Shown: in pieces, positions 1 through 6,243 of the stretch
How the letters are laid out: each line of letters opens with the position of its first letter
How positions within the stretch are numbered: the first letter of the stretch is position 1
NCBI GenBank assembly: GCA_011620045.1
Contig: WOZY01000092.1
Location: 1 to 6,722, forward strand
Direction of reading: 5' to 3'
Length of the DNA: 6,722 bases
From: Mesotoga sp.
GTDB taxonomy: Bacteria > Thermotogota > Thermotogae > Petrotogales > Kosmotogaceae
Notes under the pieces: generated by a model
Seen by the model: the letters and a program-made list of their open reading frames with translations, nothing else
What the model was told of the DNA's origin: nothing
Databases searched by the model: none
Translations under genes and position numbers: made by a program

Positions 1-22
1 CTATTAGTCTTTTCTGTTTCTG

Positions 23-51
23 AGTGGAGCGGGCTCAAGGCCCGCTCCACT
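23..51 (+). repeat. GC-rich perfect hairpin upstream of the permease genes
   Basis: A 12-bp perfect inverted repeat (AGTGGAGCGGGC at 23-34, GCCCGCTCCACT at 40-51) with a 5-nt loop TCAAG. It ends 7 nt before the Shine-Dalgarno of the first permease gene. No T-run follows (TTGATATGG), so it does not look like a full intrinsic terminator. In sugar ABC operons a hairpin between the binding-protein gene and the permease genes commonly protects the upstream mRNA and lowers permease expression. That role is inferred here, because the upstream gene lies outside the window. Confidence 0.85.
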
Positions 52-57
52 TGATAT

Positions 58-62
58 GGAGG
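58..62 (+). promoter_or_regulatory. Shine-Dalgarno that decides the first permease start
   Basis: GGAGG lies 6 nt before ATG 69 and just after the 23-51 hairpin. It supports ATG 69 over the in-frame GTG at 24, which has no such site and sits in the hairpin arm. Confidence 0.85.
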
Positions 63-68
63 TGGAGA

Positions 69-935
69 ATGCGAAAGTGGTTACCATATCTTTTGCTGGT
101 GCCTACCTTTCTGATAATAGTCTTGTTTATCTACTATCCCGCAGTAGAAGCTTTCAGGTTGAGTCTTTACAGGGTGTCTACTTTCGGTAACAAGACTACT
201 TTTGTGGGGATTCAGAACTACATTAATCTATTCAACAATGAGCAGTATCTCTCATCGGTGCGGTTGACAGTGGTTTACGTGGGACTATCTGTGACAATCT
301 CAATATTTCTAGGCTTCATAATTGCTATGCTTCTTACTCAGAATGTTCCGGGTACAAAGCTCTATAGGACATTTTTGTTTGCTCCTTATGCGGTTTCACC
401 GGCAATTGCAGGCACATTATGGACCTTTCTCCTAAACCCGGTTGTTGGTCATGTCAACTATGCGTTCATGAAGCTTTTCGGAGTTCAGGTCGAATGGTTG
501 ACTTCGAAACCGTATGCATTCTATGCCTTGATCTTCGCCACGGTATGGAAAATACTCCCCTTCAATATGATTTTTTATATTGCCAGCATCCAAAATGTCT
601 CAGGAGATCTGCTTGAAGCAGCTACTCTGGATGGTGCAGGGGTGATGAAGAAAACATGGAGAATCATCTTCCCCCTGGTCTCACCAATAACGTTCTATCT
701 CGTAATAATGAATATTGTTAGCACGATGTTCACGTCGTTTGCAATAGTCGATGTAATGACTAAGGGCGGACCCGGCGGCTATACAACAAACATGATCTAC
801 AGACTGTACCTGGACGCCTTCACTTATCAGAAGAGGGGACCTGCCTCAGCTCAAAGTGTTATCATGTTTCTCATAATGATAGTTGTAACTATTGTCTATT
901 TCACGGTTGTGGAAAGACGAGTTTACTACCAGTGA
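69..935 (+). CDS. ugpA: ABC transporter permease, MalF/UgpA type (likely glycerol-3-phosphate or sugar uptake)
   Basis: Inner-membrane permease subunit, 288 aa, of a binding-protein-dependent ABC importer; it would pair with the next gene. Hydrophobic segments lie near residues 5-25, 68-90, 102-124, 150-172, 203-225 and 262-282, giving six TM helices. Residues 45-55 (FVGIQNYINLF) match the conserved loop of this family. The cytoplasmic EAA loop that docks on the ATPase runs from 183 to 206 (EAATLDGA, then FPLVSP). The C-terminus (SAQSV, then VERRVYYQ) resembles UgpA as I remember it, so sn-glycerol-3-phosphate or a glycerophosphodiester is the best substrate guess; another sugar is possible and the symbol is tentative. 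Start: ATG at 69 has GGAGG at 58-62, 6 nt away. A longer GTG start at 24 would lie inside the hairpin and add an atypical N-terminus, so I rejected it. No ATPase gene is adjacent in the window; a shared MsmX-like ATPase is possible. Confidence 0.93.
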   Translation: MRKWLPYLLLVPTFLIIVLFIYYPAVEAFRLSLYRVSTFGNKTTFVGIQNYINLFNNEQYLSSVRLTVVYVGLSVTISIFLGFIIAMLLTQNVPGTKLYRTFLFAPYAVSPAIAGTLWTFLLNPVVGHVNYAFMKLFGVQVEWLTSKPYAFYALIFATVWKILPFNMIFYIASIQNVSGDLLEAATLDGAGVMKKTWRIIFPLVSPITFYLVIMNIVSTMFTSFAIVDVMTKGGPGGYTTNMIYRLYLDAFTYQKRGPASAQSVIMFLIMIVVTIVYFTVVERRVYYQ

Positions 936-944
936 GGTGCGGCC

Positions 945-1784
945 ATGAAGAAGTCTACTAGAAAACTACTGAATACAGTGATTATTGAAGTCGTCCTGAT
1001 TTCTGTTTCATTCATTTTCATAATGCCGTTGATTCTTGCTATCACTATGAGCCTTCAGCCACCTCAAAGCGTCTTTTCTTTTCCCTCGAAGTTTTTCCCG
1101 ACAGCGTTCCATATCAAGAACTACTTCGATGCTTTCAAGACTGTTCCTTTCGCGCGTCTGCTTCTAAACAGTGCAATCGTGTCAGTAGCGATTACTCTTG
1201 GCAAGCTCGTAACGGGAACACTTGCGGGATACGCCTTTTCAAACTTTAGATTCACCGGAAGAGGACTGGCATTCGGTTTTCTATTTGCAACGCTCTTCCT
1301 GCCGGCAGAGACTATTATGATTGTTCCACTATTCTCGTTGATGAACAGATTTGGGTGGGTAAATACCTACTGGGCGCTGACAATTCCATTTATGGCGAGT
1401 GCAACAAACACTTTTTTAATGAGGCAGCAATTCATGACGATTCCGCTTTCTCTGGAGGACGCTGCTAGAATCGATGGTGCCGGTCCGATCAAGTATTTCT
1501 TGAAGATCCTTCTGCCTCTTTCCAAATCGATCATTGCAGGTTCGGCGATCATAAACTTTGTCTATTCGTGGAACATATATCTCTGGCCTCTGATAGTTAC
1601 GATGGAAGATAAGATGAAGACAGTGCAAATTGGAGTGAAAATGCTGATAGATGCCGAATCTGCTAACAACTGGGGGATAATAATGGCCGGTACTATGATA
1701 GCAGTCATGCCAACGCTTGTCGTTTTCTTCCTGTTGCAGAATCTATTCGTGAAAAGTCTTGTCGGCACAGGCATAAAGGAATAG
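945..1784 (+). CDS. ugpE: ABC transporter permease, MalG/UgpE type (likely glycerol-3-phosphate or sugar uptake)
   Basis: Second permease subunit, 279 aa, expected to form the membrane channel as a heterodimer with the preceding product. Six hydrophobic segments lie near residues 12-34, 74-96, 107-131, 141-160, 190-212 and 246-268. The EAA loop is at 171-195 (EDAARIDGAG, then LLPLSKS) and is preceded by the typical MRQQFMTIPLSL. The stretch YSWNIYLWPLIVT (207-219) followed by KTVQIGVKML (225-234) recalls UgpE more than MalG. Substrate assignment to glycerol-3-phosphate or glycerophosphodiesters is inference, and the symbol is tentative. The gene starts 9 nt after the upstream stop. Its Shine-Dalgarno GAGGTG (934-939) overlaps that TGA stop, so the two are almost certainly co-transcribed and translationally linked. 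No clear terminator follows. Confidence 0.93.
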   Translation: MKKSTRKLLNTVIIEVVLISVSFIFIMPLILAITMSLQPPQSVFSFPSKFFPTAFHIKNYFDAFKTVPFARLLLNSAIVSVAITLGKLVTGTLAGYAFSNFRFTGRGLAFGFLFATLFLPAETIMIVPLFSLMNRFGWVNTYWALTIPFMASATNTFLMRQQFMTIPLSLEDAARIDGAGPIKYFLKILLPLSKSIIAGSAIINFVYSWNIYLWPLIVTMEDKMKTVQIGVKMLIDAESANNWGIIMAGTMIAVMPTLVVFFLLQNLFVKSLVGTGIKE

Positions 1785-1918
1785 GCAGAGCAGACGGAGA
1801 TTGAGTATAGGAAAAGCAAGACAAAGCAGGTCTAATTGTTTGGTGTATCAACTTCTTTGAAGATGAATAGAAGACAACGATAGATCTTTTGACAGCTTTT
1901 GTAGCCGGACATAACGAT

Positions 1919-1946
1919 GCTTTATGCCGAGCGGCAAAGGTAAAGC
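1919..1946. other. Imperfect stem-loop in the gap between convergent genes
   Basis: The 188-nt gap between the permease operon end (1784) and the stop of the minus-strand gene (1973) has no gene I can support. Its only structure is TGCCG-AG-CGGCA (1925-1936), extended by GCTTTA (1919-1924) and TAAAGC (1941-1946) with a 4-nt AAGG bulge. No T-run follows on either strand, so a terminator role for either convergent transcript is only a guess. Confidence 0.3.
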
Positions 1947-1972
1947 TCTCGTGGTCCTTCCGCTTTCAGGGT

Positions 1973-3811
1973 CTAGTTTTCTTCGGTGTCTGTTGCGCCC
2001 GTCAGATTCGAAATCGAGTTTTTGAGAATGAAATACCTCGAGGCTGCTATCTGCTGTATGGAGTCTTTATATCCATCCAGGCAACTGAAAGGAGCTATCT
2101 CTACTCCGCTCTTCCTGTCGATTGCGCTGCTGTTGTTGAGTACTCCGTCGCTTGACATGATAAACACTCTACTATTATCGATGAAGGAGCCTTCGGGGAC
2201 GTAATGAGTTAATGCGGCAAATCCCGATGAAGCATTCAAAAGATCACGTCCGAAAAGGATCCCGTTTCGCTCCACTATTCCGATGAGATTCAGAAGAGTC
2301 GGGAAGAAATCAATCTGACCGCCAACTGTAGAGTTTACTATCCGAAGATCGGAACCCGGTATGTGAAAGATCAGCGGTATATTCATCGCCTGCGCGAAAT
2401 CATACTCGTCTTGAAGAAGATCGGTCAAGATGTCTTTGTTCTCTTTGTTGAATGGGTACAGCCCCGCATGATCACCATATAGGACTATCAGTGAGTCTTC
2501 ATACAGCCCGGCCTTCTTAAGACCTTCGACGAATTCGCCGAGTGCCCTGTCTGCATAATTGACAGACTGAATGTAGTTGCCGAATAGGGTCTCTTCGTGC
2601 TCCGGAAGTAGCTCTATGCTTCTCAATTCCTCGGGAATTTCATACGGATTGTGGCTGGTCAGCGTCACGATGAATGCAAAGAACGGTTCCACCAAACTTT
2701 CTAGATGTTCCAGCGTTTGCCTGAACAGTGAGAAATCACTCAATCCAAAACCGACAATCTCATCGCTTTCCATATCCTCTAGACTTATGAAGTCGGAAAA
2801 ACCTAATGCTGGATAGATCTTCTCTCGGTTCCAGAACCACCCATTGTTGCCATGAAATGCAACCGTGTAGTAGCCTTCAGACTTGAGAAGCGATGGTAGA
2901 CTGTAAAAACTGTTGTCTTCTCTTGTCTGATATACGGAGACTTCTCCGAGAGAATGCATTGAATTAAGAATAACGAATTCGCAATCAGAAGTATTTCCCG
3001 CTCCAACCTGTTGATATACTTCATCAAAATATAGGGAATCGACCGAGACCAGACGATTTAGGTTCGGTGTGATTTCCTGACCATTGTAAGTGAAGTTAAC
3101 AAGGAAATCCTGGAATGACTCGAGTTGTATCACGATGATGTTCCTGCCTTCTGCAATGGAAAAGTACTTGCCTGCCTCCGCCATCTTATTGACGTAACCT
3201 TTGTAAGAGACTCTCTCGTCAACGGCTATCCCTTTGTCAACTCCGGGGACTGCCTTCACCAGATCAAACACGTGATAGGCAAGTACGCCGTATCTATTGA
3301 AGACAAAGTAGGACTGCAGCGCTTCGGAGGAAAAAGGTAAAATAAGGCCTATCAACATAACAATCGTAATAAGGATATCCGTGTACCCCGGCTTCCTTCC
3401 AGTCCATTCTTCAGCTGGAGGAGCCTTTTTTCTCAAGTAGAAACCGACGGGTATCAAGTCGACTATAAATATGAAGCTTACTGGATGAAGGACGTAGATT
3501 ATACTGTCTTTTACCGCACCTACTTGTCCAACATGGACAAGTTCCTTCACCGAAGGTAGAAAACCGAAATACTGGAAGTATAAAAAATCAACGAAGAGAA
3601 TACATGAGATAACACAGTACAGAAGAAAGAACTTCCCTCTGAATACCACCCAGAAAAGCAGTAGAAGAAATGCCAACCAGGAGAGAGTTCCAAGCAACAG
3701 GGATGCCCTTGCAAGCTCAGCAGTGTAACCGTAAAAGACAAGGGATTTTACGATAATCAGAACTACTATTAACGCAGTGGTCTTTGTTGTCCATTGATAG
3801 GTCTTCTTCAA
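1973..3811 (-). CDS. LTA synthase family protein (membrane phosphoglycerol-transferase-like, sulfatase fold)
   Basis: 612 aa, the usual LtaS length and plan. Five N-terminal TM segments (about 10-30, 36-57, 60-82, 104-126, 144-165) are followed by an extracytoplasmic alkaline-phosphatase/sulfatase-type domain from about 223 to 590. Family members move glycerol-phosphate from phosphatidylglycerol onto a polymer or glycan, using Mn2+ and a threonine nucleophile. The expected catalytic residues are visible: E231 in IQLESFQ, T274 in GNTSD, H320/W327/R329 in FHGNNGWFWNRE, H387 in TSHNPYE, and D447-H448 in YGDHAG. Some residues that I recall as binding glycerol-phosphate in S. aureus LtaS appear changed (N273, N322, Q229). 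The start is TTG at 3811, the only in-frame candidate before TM1. It has no good Shine-Dalgarno of its own and overlaps the stop of a 4-codon mini-ORF. The exact product is unknown; a related phosphoethanolamine or glycan-modifying transferase is the alternative. Convergent with the permease operon, divergent from the cyclase gene. Confidence 0.9.
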   Translation of the reverse strand: MKKTYQWTTKTTALIVVLIIVKSLVFYGYTAELARASLLLGTLSWLAFLLLLFWVVFRGKFFLLYCVISCILFVDFLYFQYFGFLPSVKELVHVGQVGAVKDSIIYVLHPVSFIFIVDLIPVGFYLRKKAPPAEEWTGRKPGYTDILITIVMLIGLILPFSSEALQSYFVFNRYGVLAYHVFDLVKAVPGVDKGIAVDERVSYKGYVNKMAEAGKYFSIAEGRNIIVIQLESFQDFLVNFTYNGQEITPNLNRLVSVDSLYFDEVYQQVGAGNTSDCEFVILNSMHSLGEVSVYQTREDNSFYSLPSLLKSEGYYTVAFHGNNGWFWNREKIYPALGFSDFISLEDMESDEIVGFGLSDFSLFRQTLEHLESLVEPFFAFIVTLTSHNPYEIPEELRSIELLPEHEETLFGNYIQSVNYADRALGEFVEGLKKAGLYEDSLIVLYGDHAGLYPFNKENKDILTDLLQDEYDFAQAMNIPLIFHIPGSDLRIVNSTVGGQIDFFPTLLNLIGIVERNGILFGRDLLNASSGFAALTHYVPEGSFIDNSRVFIMSSDGVLNNSSAIDRKSGVEIAPFSCLDGYKDSIQQIAASRYFILKNSISNLTGATDTEEN

Positions 3812-3822
3812 GTCAATCTCAT
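3808..3822 (-). other. Possible 4-codon leader ORF overlapping the LTA-synthase-like start
   Basis: On the minus strand an AGGA (3830-3833) lies 7 nt before ATG 3822, which opens ATG-AGA-TTG-ACT-TGA. The TGA (3808-3810) overlaps the TTG start of the 612-aa gene (3809-3811). This could couple translation of a start that otherwise lacks a ribosome binding site. It could equally be chance, or a sign that the real start is ATG 3822 with an indel in the sequence. Confidence 0.3.
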
Positions 3823-3853
3823 CCCAGAATCCTAATGTGTGTCGACGTCTTAG

Positions 3854-3882
3854 ATTATACTAAGTTAAGTGCGATCATTCAA
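3854..3882 (-). promoter_or_regulatory. Sigma-70-type promoter for the LTA-synthase-like gene
   Basis: On the minus strand, -35 TTGAAT (3877-3882), an exact 17-nt spacer, and a perfect -10 TATAAT (3854-3859). Transcription should start near 3847, giving a leader of roughly 36 nt before TTG 3811. The -10 is flanked exactly by CTTAG (3849-3853) and CTAAG (3860-3864). The -35 lies inside TCATT-C-AATGA (3875-3885). Either could be an operator. Confidence 0.8.
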
Positions 3883-3911
3883 TGACTTCTTTCTTCTGGT
3901 GGCATGAGTTT

Positions 3912-3931
3912 GCATAATTTTATATATATAG
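3912..3931 (+). promoter_or_regulatory. AT-rich tract, possible -10 region for the cyclase gene
   Basis: CATAAT (3913-3918) and an alternating TATATATATA run (3921-3930) lie just before the ribosome binding site at 3937. Either could serve as a -10. I find no acceptable -35 at 16-18 nt spacing, so this is a weak call. Confidence 0.3.
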
Positions 3932-3941
3932 AAATTGGAGG

Positions 3942-5624
3942 GTGGTTGACAATTTTGGAGAAACGAATTCTGTGATGCCTTTTAAGAACTCTGAATCGAG
4001 GTCTCCTCATTTCGACAACCGAGATATGGAGGAATTCGAGCTAGTCTTTTCTGTCAATGAAGATAGCATCGATCTTGTTGACAGTACTGGGTCCGGAAAA
4101 TCAGACTCCAGGCTGAGTGAAATCTTCTCTACGTACAGCGACATTGGAAGGCTTTCCTCAATGCTGGGAATTGAAGATCTATCTTCAATCATTCTCAGGG
4201 CAAGTAATGGAGAGAGTGCTGACTTTGCGTGCTGCACCAAGGCTTTTGGCGTGCCGCGCTATTATTTGGGCAAGGCCGAGAAGTTCGATTGCACAGTCAA
4301 GATCAGATTCGAAGAGTTAGGTCGACACCTGGCTAGCGAAGGTTACCGAAACTCTCTTCTTTCCTCCTTCATAAAGATCGTTCAGAACGCACCGGTAGCA
4401 GTCTCTATAAAAGATAGTTCTTGCGACTCGATATGGCTGAACAAGACGGCAATGAAAGCTGGCTTCAGTACTCAAGATCAAGATATGTCTCCCAGAAAAG
4501 AAAGTTTCATTGAGTTGGTTCAACATGAAGAAGAAAGCGAATACTTTAGAAGTTTCGTGATTGATCTGAAAGACAAAGACTCTGAATTCTCTAGCGTCAA
4601 GTACTCGATTGATATAAGCGATAGTGAGAAAGCCAAGTATAAGCTCCAGATGAGCAGGAACAAGATACGGAGACTTCATGAGGTCGCCCTTGAACTGTGG
4701 AAGGCAGATACGGAGGAAGAGGTCTATGATCTCTTCGTAAATGCGTCCTGCAGAATTTTAGAATTCGACGTATACAGTCTAGACATTGTGGAGGGGGAAG
4801 ATCTCGTTGTGAAGAGGGTGACCAATTCAGTTCCAGATAATGGTGAAGAACGCTACAGCAAGTATGAAGGAATCGCCGGGAGGACCCTCTGGGAGGGAAA
4901 AGCTCTCGTCTTTCCCGATATTTCAAAGTGCCAGGAGGCAAGACCCAGAAGTAGCGATTACAGGTCCGCGCTGAGCATACCTCTTGGAAAATTTGGAGTT
5001 TTTCAAACGATATCAACTGAGCTGGACGCGTTTGACAGCGAGGATGTTGAGCTCGCAGAATTACTGGCCGCACATGTCACCGAGGCAATCAGCAGAATTC
5101 GAAGCAGAGGAGAGATCATAAGACTCACCTATTACGACGCTCTAACGGGCGCACTGAGCAGGTATGGGCTCCAAGAGTTTTCTGCCGCGGAGATCAAGAA
5201 ATCGAATCAATTCTCCACACCTCTCTCATTGATGATGCTCGATGTCGATGACCTCAAGGCAATAAACGATTCCCTGGGTCATATGTATGGTGATTTTATT
5301 CTTTCATGGGTGGTCGAATCAGTTAAGATGGTCATCAGAAATTCCGACCGGGTAATCAGATGGGGTGGAGACGAGTTCTTGATAATCCTGCCCGGTGTTG
5401 CCATGGAAGGCGCCGTGTCTATGGGGAAGAGAATCCTCGATCGACTTGAGAAAAGAGGCTTGGAAGAGGACACCACTGCTACGGTGACTATAGGGATTAC
5501 AGAGTATCTCGGAGAAGGAGACAGTATCGACGGTATGATATACCGTGCCGATCTGGCACTTCATGATGCAAAGAGCAAAGGAAAGAACCGTCTTCAAGTC
5601 TACAAAAAGACCGCTTCTAAATAG
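3942..5624 (+). CDS. Diguanylate cyclase with PAS-like, GAF and GGDEF domains
   Basis: Up to 560 aa, no membrane segment, so a cytoplasmic enzyme making cyclic di-GMP from two GTP. From the N-terminus: an unassigned region (1-135, with a PAS-like stretch around 85-130), a PAS-like domain (about 138-230), a short helical linker, a GAF domain (about 245-385), and the GGDEF domain (about 392-555). The catalytic motif RWGGDEF is at 473-479. Metal/substrate residues sit in LDVDDLKAIND (433-443). The inhibitory I-site R466-N-S-D469 is exactly five residues before GGDEF, so product feedback is expected. PAS and GAF parts presumably sense a small ligand or redox state, unknown here. Start is uncertain: GTG 3942 directly abuts GGAGG (3937-3941), which is too close; in-frame GTG 3972 and ATG 3975 are alternatives, and ATG 3975 overlaps a mini-ORF stop in TGATG. 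The 3' end overlaps the next convergent gene by 8 nt, with no terminator seen. Confidence 0.93.
   Translation: MVDNFGETNSVMPFKNSESRSPHFDNRDMEEFELVFSVNEDSIDLVDSTGSGKSDSRLSEIFSTYSDIGRLSSMLGIEDLSSIILRASNGESADFACCTKAFGVPRYYLGKAEKFDCTVKIRFEELGRHLASEGYRNSLLSSFIKIVQNAPVAVSIKDSSCDSIWLNKTAMKAGFSTQDQDMSPRKESFIELVQHEEESEYFRSFVIDLKDKDSEFSSVKYSIDISDSEKAKYKLQMSRNKIRRLHEVALELWKADTEEEVYDLFVNASCRILEFDVYSLDIVEGEDLVVKRVTNSVPDNGEERYSKYEGIAGRTLWEGKALVFPDISKCQEARPRSSDYRSALSIPLGKFGVFQTISTELDAFDSEDVELAELLAAHVTEAISRIRSRGEIIRLTYYDALTGALSRYGLQEFSAAEIKKSNQFSTPLSLMMLDVDDLKAINDSLGHMYGDFILSWVVESVKMVIRNSDRVIRWGGDEFLIILPGVAMEGAVSMGKRILDRLEKRGLEEDTTATVTIGITEYLGEGDSIDGMIYRADLALHDAKSKGKNRLQVYKKTASK
3946..3975 (+). other. Possible 9-codon leader ORF overlapping the cyclase start
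   Basis: TTG 3946 lies 4 nt after GGAGG (3937-3941), a better spacing than GTG 3942 has. It opens a frame reading MTILEKRIL and stopping at TGA 3973-3975. That stop shares its A with ATG 3975, which is in frame with the cyclase (TGATG). This is the classical geometry for translational coupling, but the ORF is very short and may be fortuitous. Confidence 0.3.
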
Positions 5625-6048
5625 AGGGGTCGGTACGGACAATCGAAAAGCGACCCGACTGATCCCTTTCCAGATACACTGTTAACCGAAGGTCTTTTAT
5701 CCATTGACCATCACGAGTAGCCAGGAAAGCCCAGCTCGAAACATCAATATCGTAAGGCTTGAAGGAGACTGAAGCCAACAAAACAGCCGAATCACAGGAT
5801 TCCTCACGGATCTTGATGTCTTCTATTACAAAGCCGCTCAGTCTTGAATCAGAGGGAAGAGATCGATCTTCATGGCTTACAAAATATTCGTGGAGCAATT
5901 CTCCTGCAATTTCCCTAATGTTTGACTCATGATAGAGACCGCTCTGAGCCGAGGAGAGGGTCAAGTCCTGTCCAAAGAAAAGCGCTGCCCCGAGAAGAAC
6001 TGCCTGCAGAAGGATGATCAAATAGATCCACCTGTAATCTTCCAACAC
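5617..6048 (-). CDS. Small single-pass membrane protein of unknown function
   Basis: About 143 aa; I do not recognise the family. Residues 7-26 form one hydrophobic helix after a short N-terminus (LEDYR), giving a signal-anchor. The remainder (about 27-143) is polar, probably outside the membrane, with alternating patterns suggesting beta strands (FVIEDIKI, AVLLASVSF, LRLTVYLER). It has one cysteine and no obvious catalytic motif. Start: GTG 6048 has GAGGGG (6055-6060) 6 nt upstream; TTG 6054 would touch that site and add two residues (145 aa). Its TAG stop lies inside the 3' end of the convergent cyclase gene. A perfect -10 TATAAT lies at 6091-6096. The hydrophobic start, codon pattern and ribosome binding site make it a likely real gene, probably monocistronic. 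Confidence 0.75.
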   Translation of the reverse strand: MLEDYRWIYLIILLQAVLLGAALFFGQDLTLSSAQSGLYHESNIREIAGELLHEYFVSHEDRSLPSDSRLSGFVIEDIKIREESCDSAVLLASVSFKPYDIDVSSWAFLATRDGQWIKDLRLTVYLERDQSGRFSIVRTDPSI

Positions 6049-6054
6049 AATCAA

Positions 6055-6060
6055 CCCCTC
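6055..6060 (-). promoter_or_regulatory. Shine-Dalgarno that decides the small membrane protein start
   Basis: Minus-strand GAGGGG sits 6 nt before GTG 6048 but 0 nt before TTG 6054, so GTG 6048 is the preferred start. Confidence 0.65.
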
Positions 6061-6090
6061 TTAGATACAGTTTTCAATTCATTCGCCAAG

Positions 6091-6096
6091 ATTATA
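6091..6096 (-). promoter_or_regulatory. Candidate -10 box for the small membrane protein gene
   Basis: A perfect TATAAT on the minus strand, about 40 nt before GTG 6048. At 16-18 nt spacing the -35 region reads CCGGTA, TCCGGT or CTCCGG, far from TTGACA, and there is no TGn extension. The promoter would be weak or activator-dependent. It lies downstream of the flavodoxin terminator, consistent with separate transcription. Confidence 0.45.
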
Positions 6097-6215
6097 CCGC
6101 ATCCTGCTTGCCTACCGGAGCTATCACCGTCACCCTGGAGGAAGAGCACTTGATTGGGAATAGTGTCATGCTTCATTCCATTGTCCAGGTGGCTTCTTGA
6201 GTTTCTCATTATTCT

Positions 6216-6243
6216 ATTAGTTTGGAGTTGGACTCCAAATAAT
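6216..6243. repeat. Second hairpin, back-to-back with the flavodoxin terminator
   Basis: TTTGGAGT (6221-6228) and ACTCCAAA (6232-6239) form a perfect 8-bp stem with a 3-nt loop. The stem extends past one bulged G through ATTA (6216-6219) and TAAT (6240-6243). It begins 1 nt from the terminator hairpin. It may be a backup terminator, an RNA 3'-end stabiliser or a protein site; the sequence does not decide. Confidence 0.7.

Noticed and set aside
24..68. N-terminal extension of the first permease from GTG 24
   Set aside because: It lies in the hairpin, lacks a ribosome binding site, and ATG 69 has GGAGG at good spacing right before TM1.
1889..1917. TTGACA at 1889-1894 as a plus-strand promoter
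   Set aside because: The sequence 17 nt on is TAACGA, a poor -10, and no plus-strand gene follows; the region runs into the antisense of the minus-strand gene.
1889..2204. Plus-strand open frames over the end of the LTA-synthase-like gene
   Set aside because: They start at TTG/GTG without ribosome binding sites and are antisense to the conserved protein's C-terminus.
3946..3974. TTGACA at 3946-3951 as a -35 box
   Set aside because: No TATAAT-like sequence at 16-18 nt, and it overlaps the translation start region of the cyclase.
4317..5073. Long open frames antisense to the cyclase gene
   Set aside because: They are shadows: no ribosome binding sites, unlikely amino-acid composition, and the sense frame has clear GAF and GGDEF motifs.
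5627..5656. GGGTCG...CGACCC inverted repeat after the cyclase stop as a terminator
   Set aside because: Only 6 bp with an 18-nt loop and no T-run, and it lies within the coding end of the small membrane protein gene.
6097..6215. A small gene in the gap before the flavodoxin terminator
   Set aside because: No frame with a plausible start, ribosome binding site and protein-like composition on either strand.
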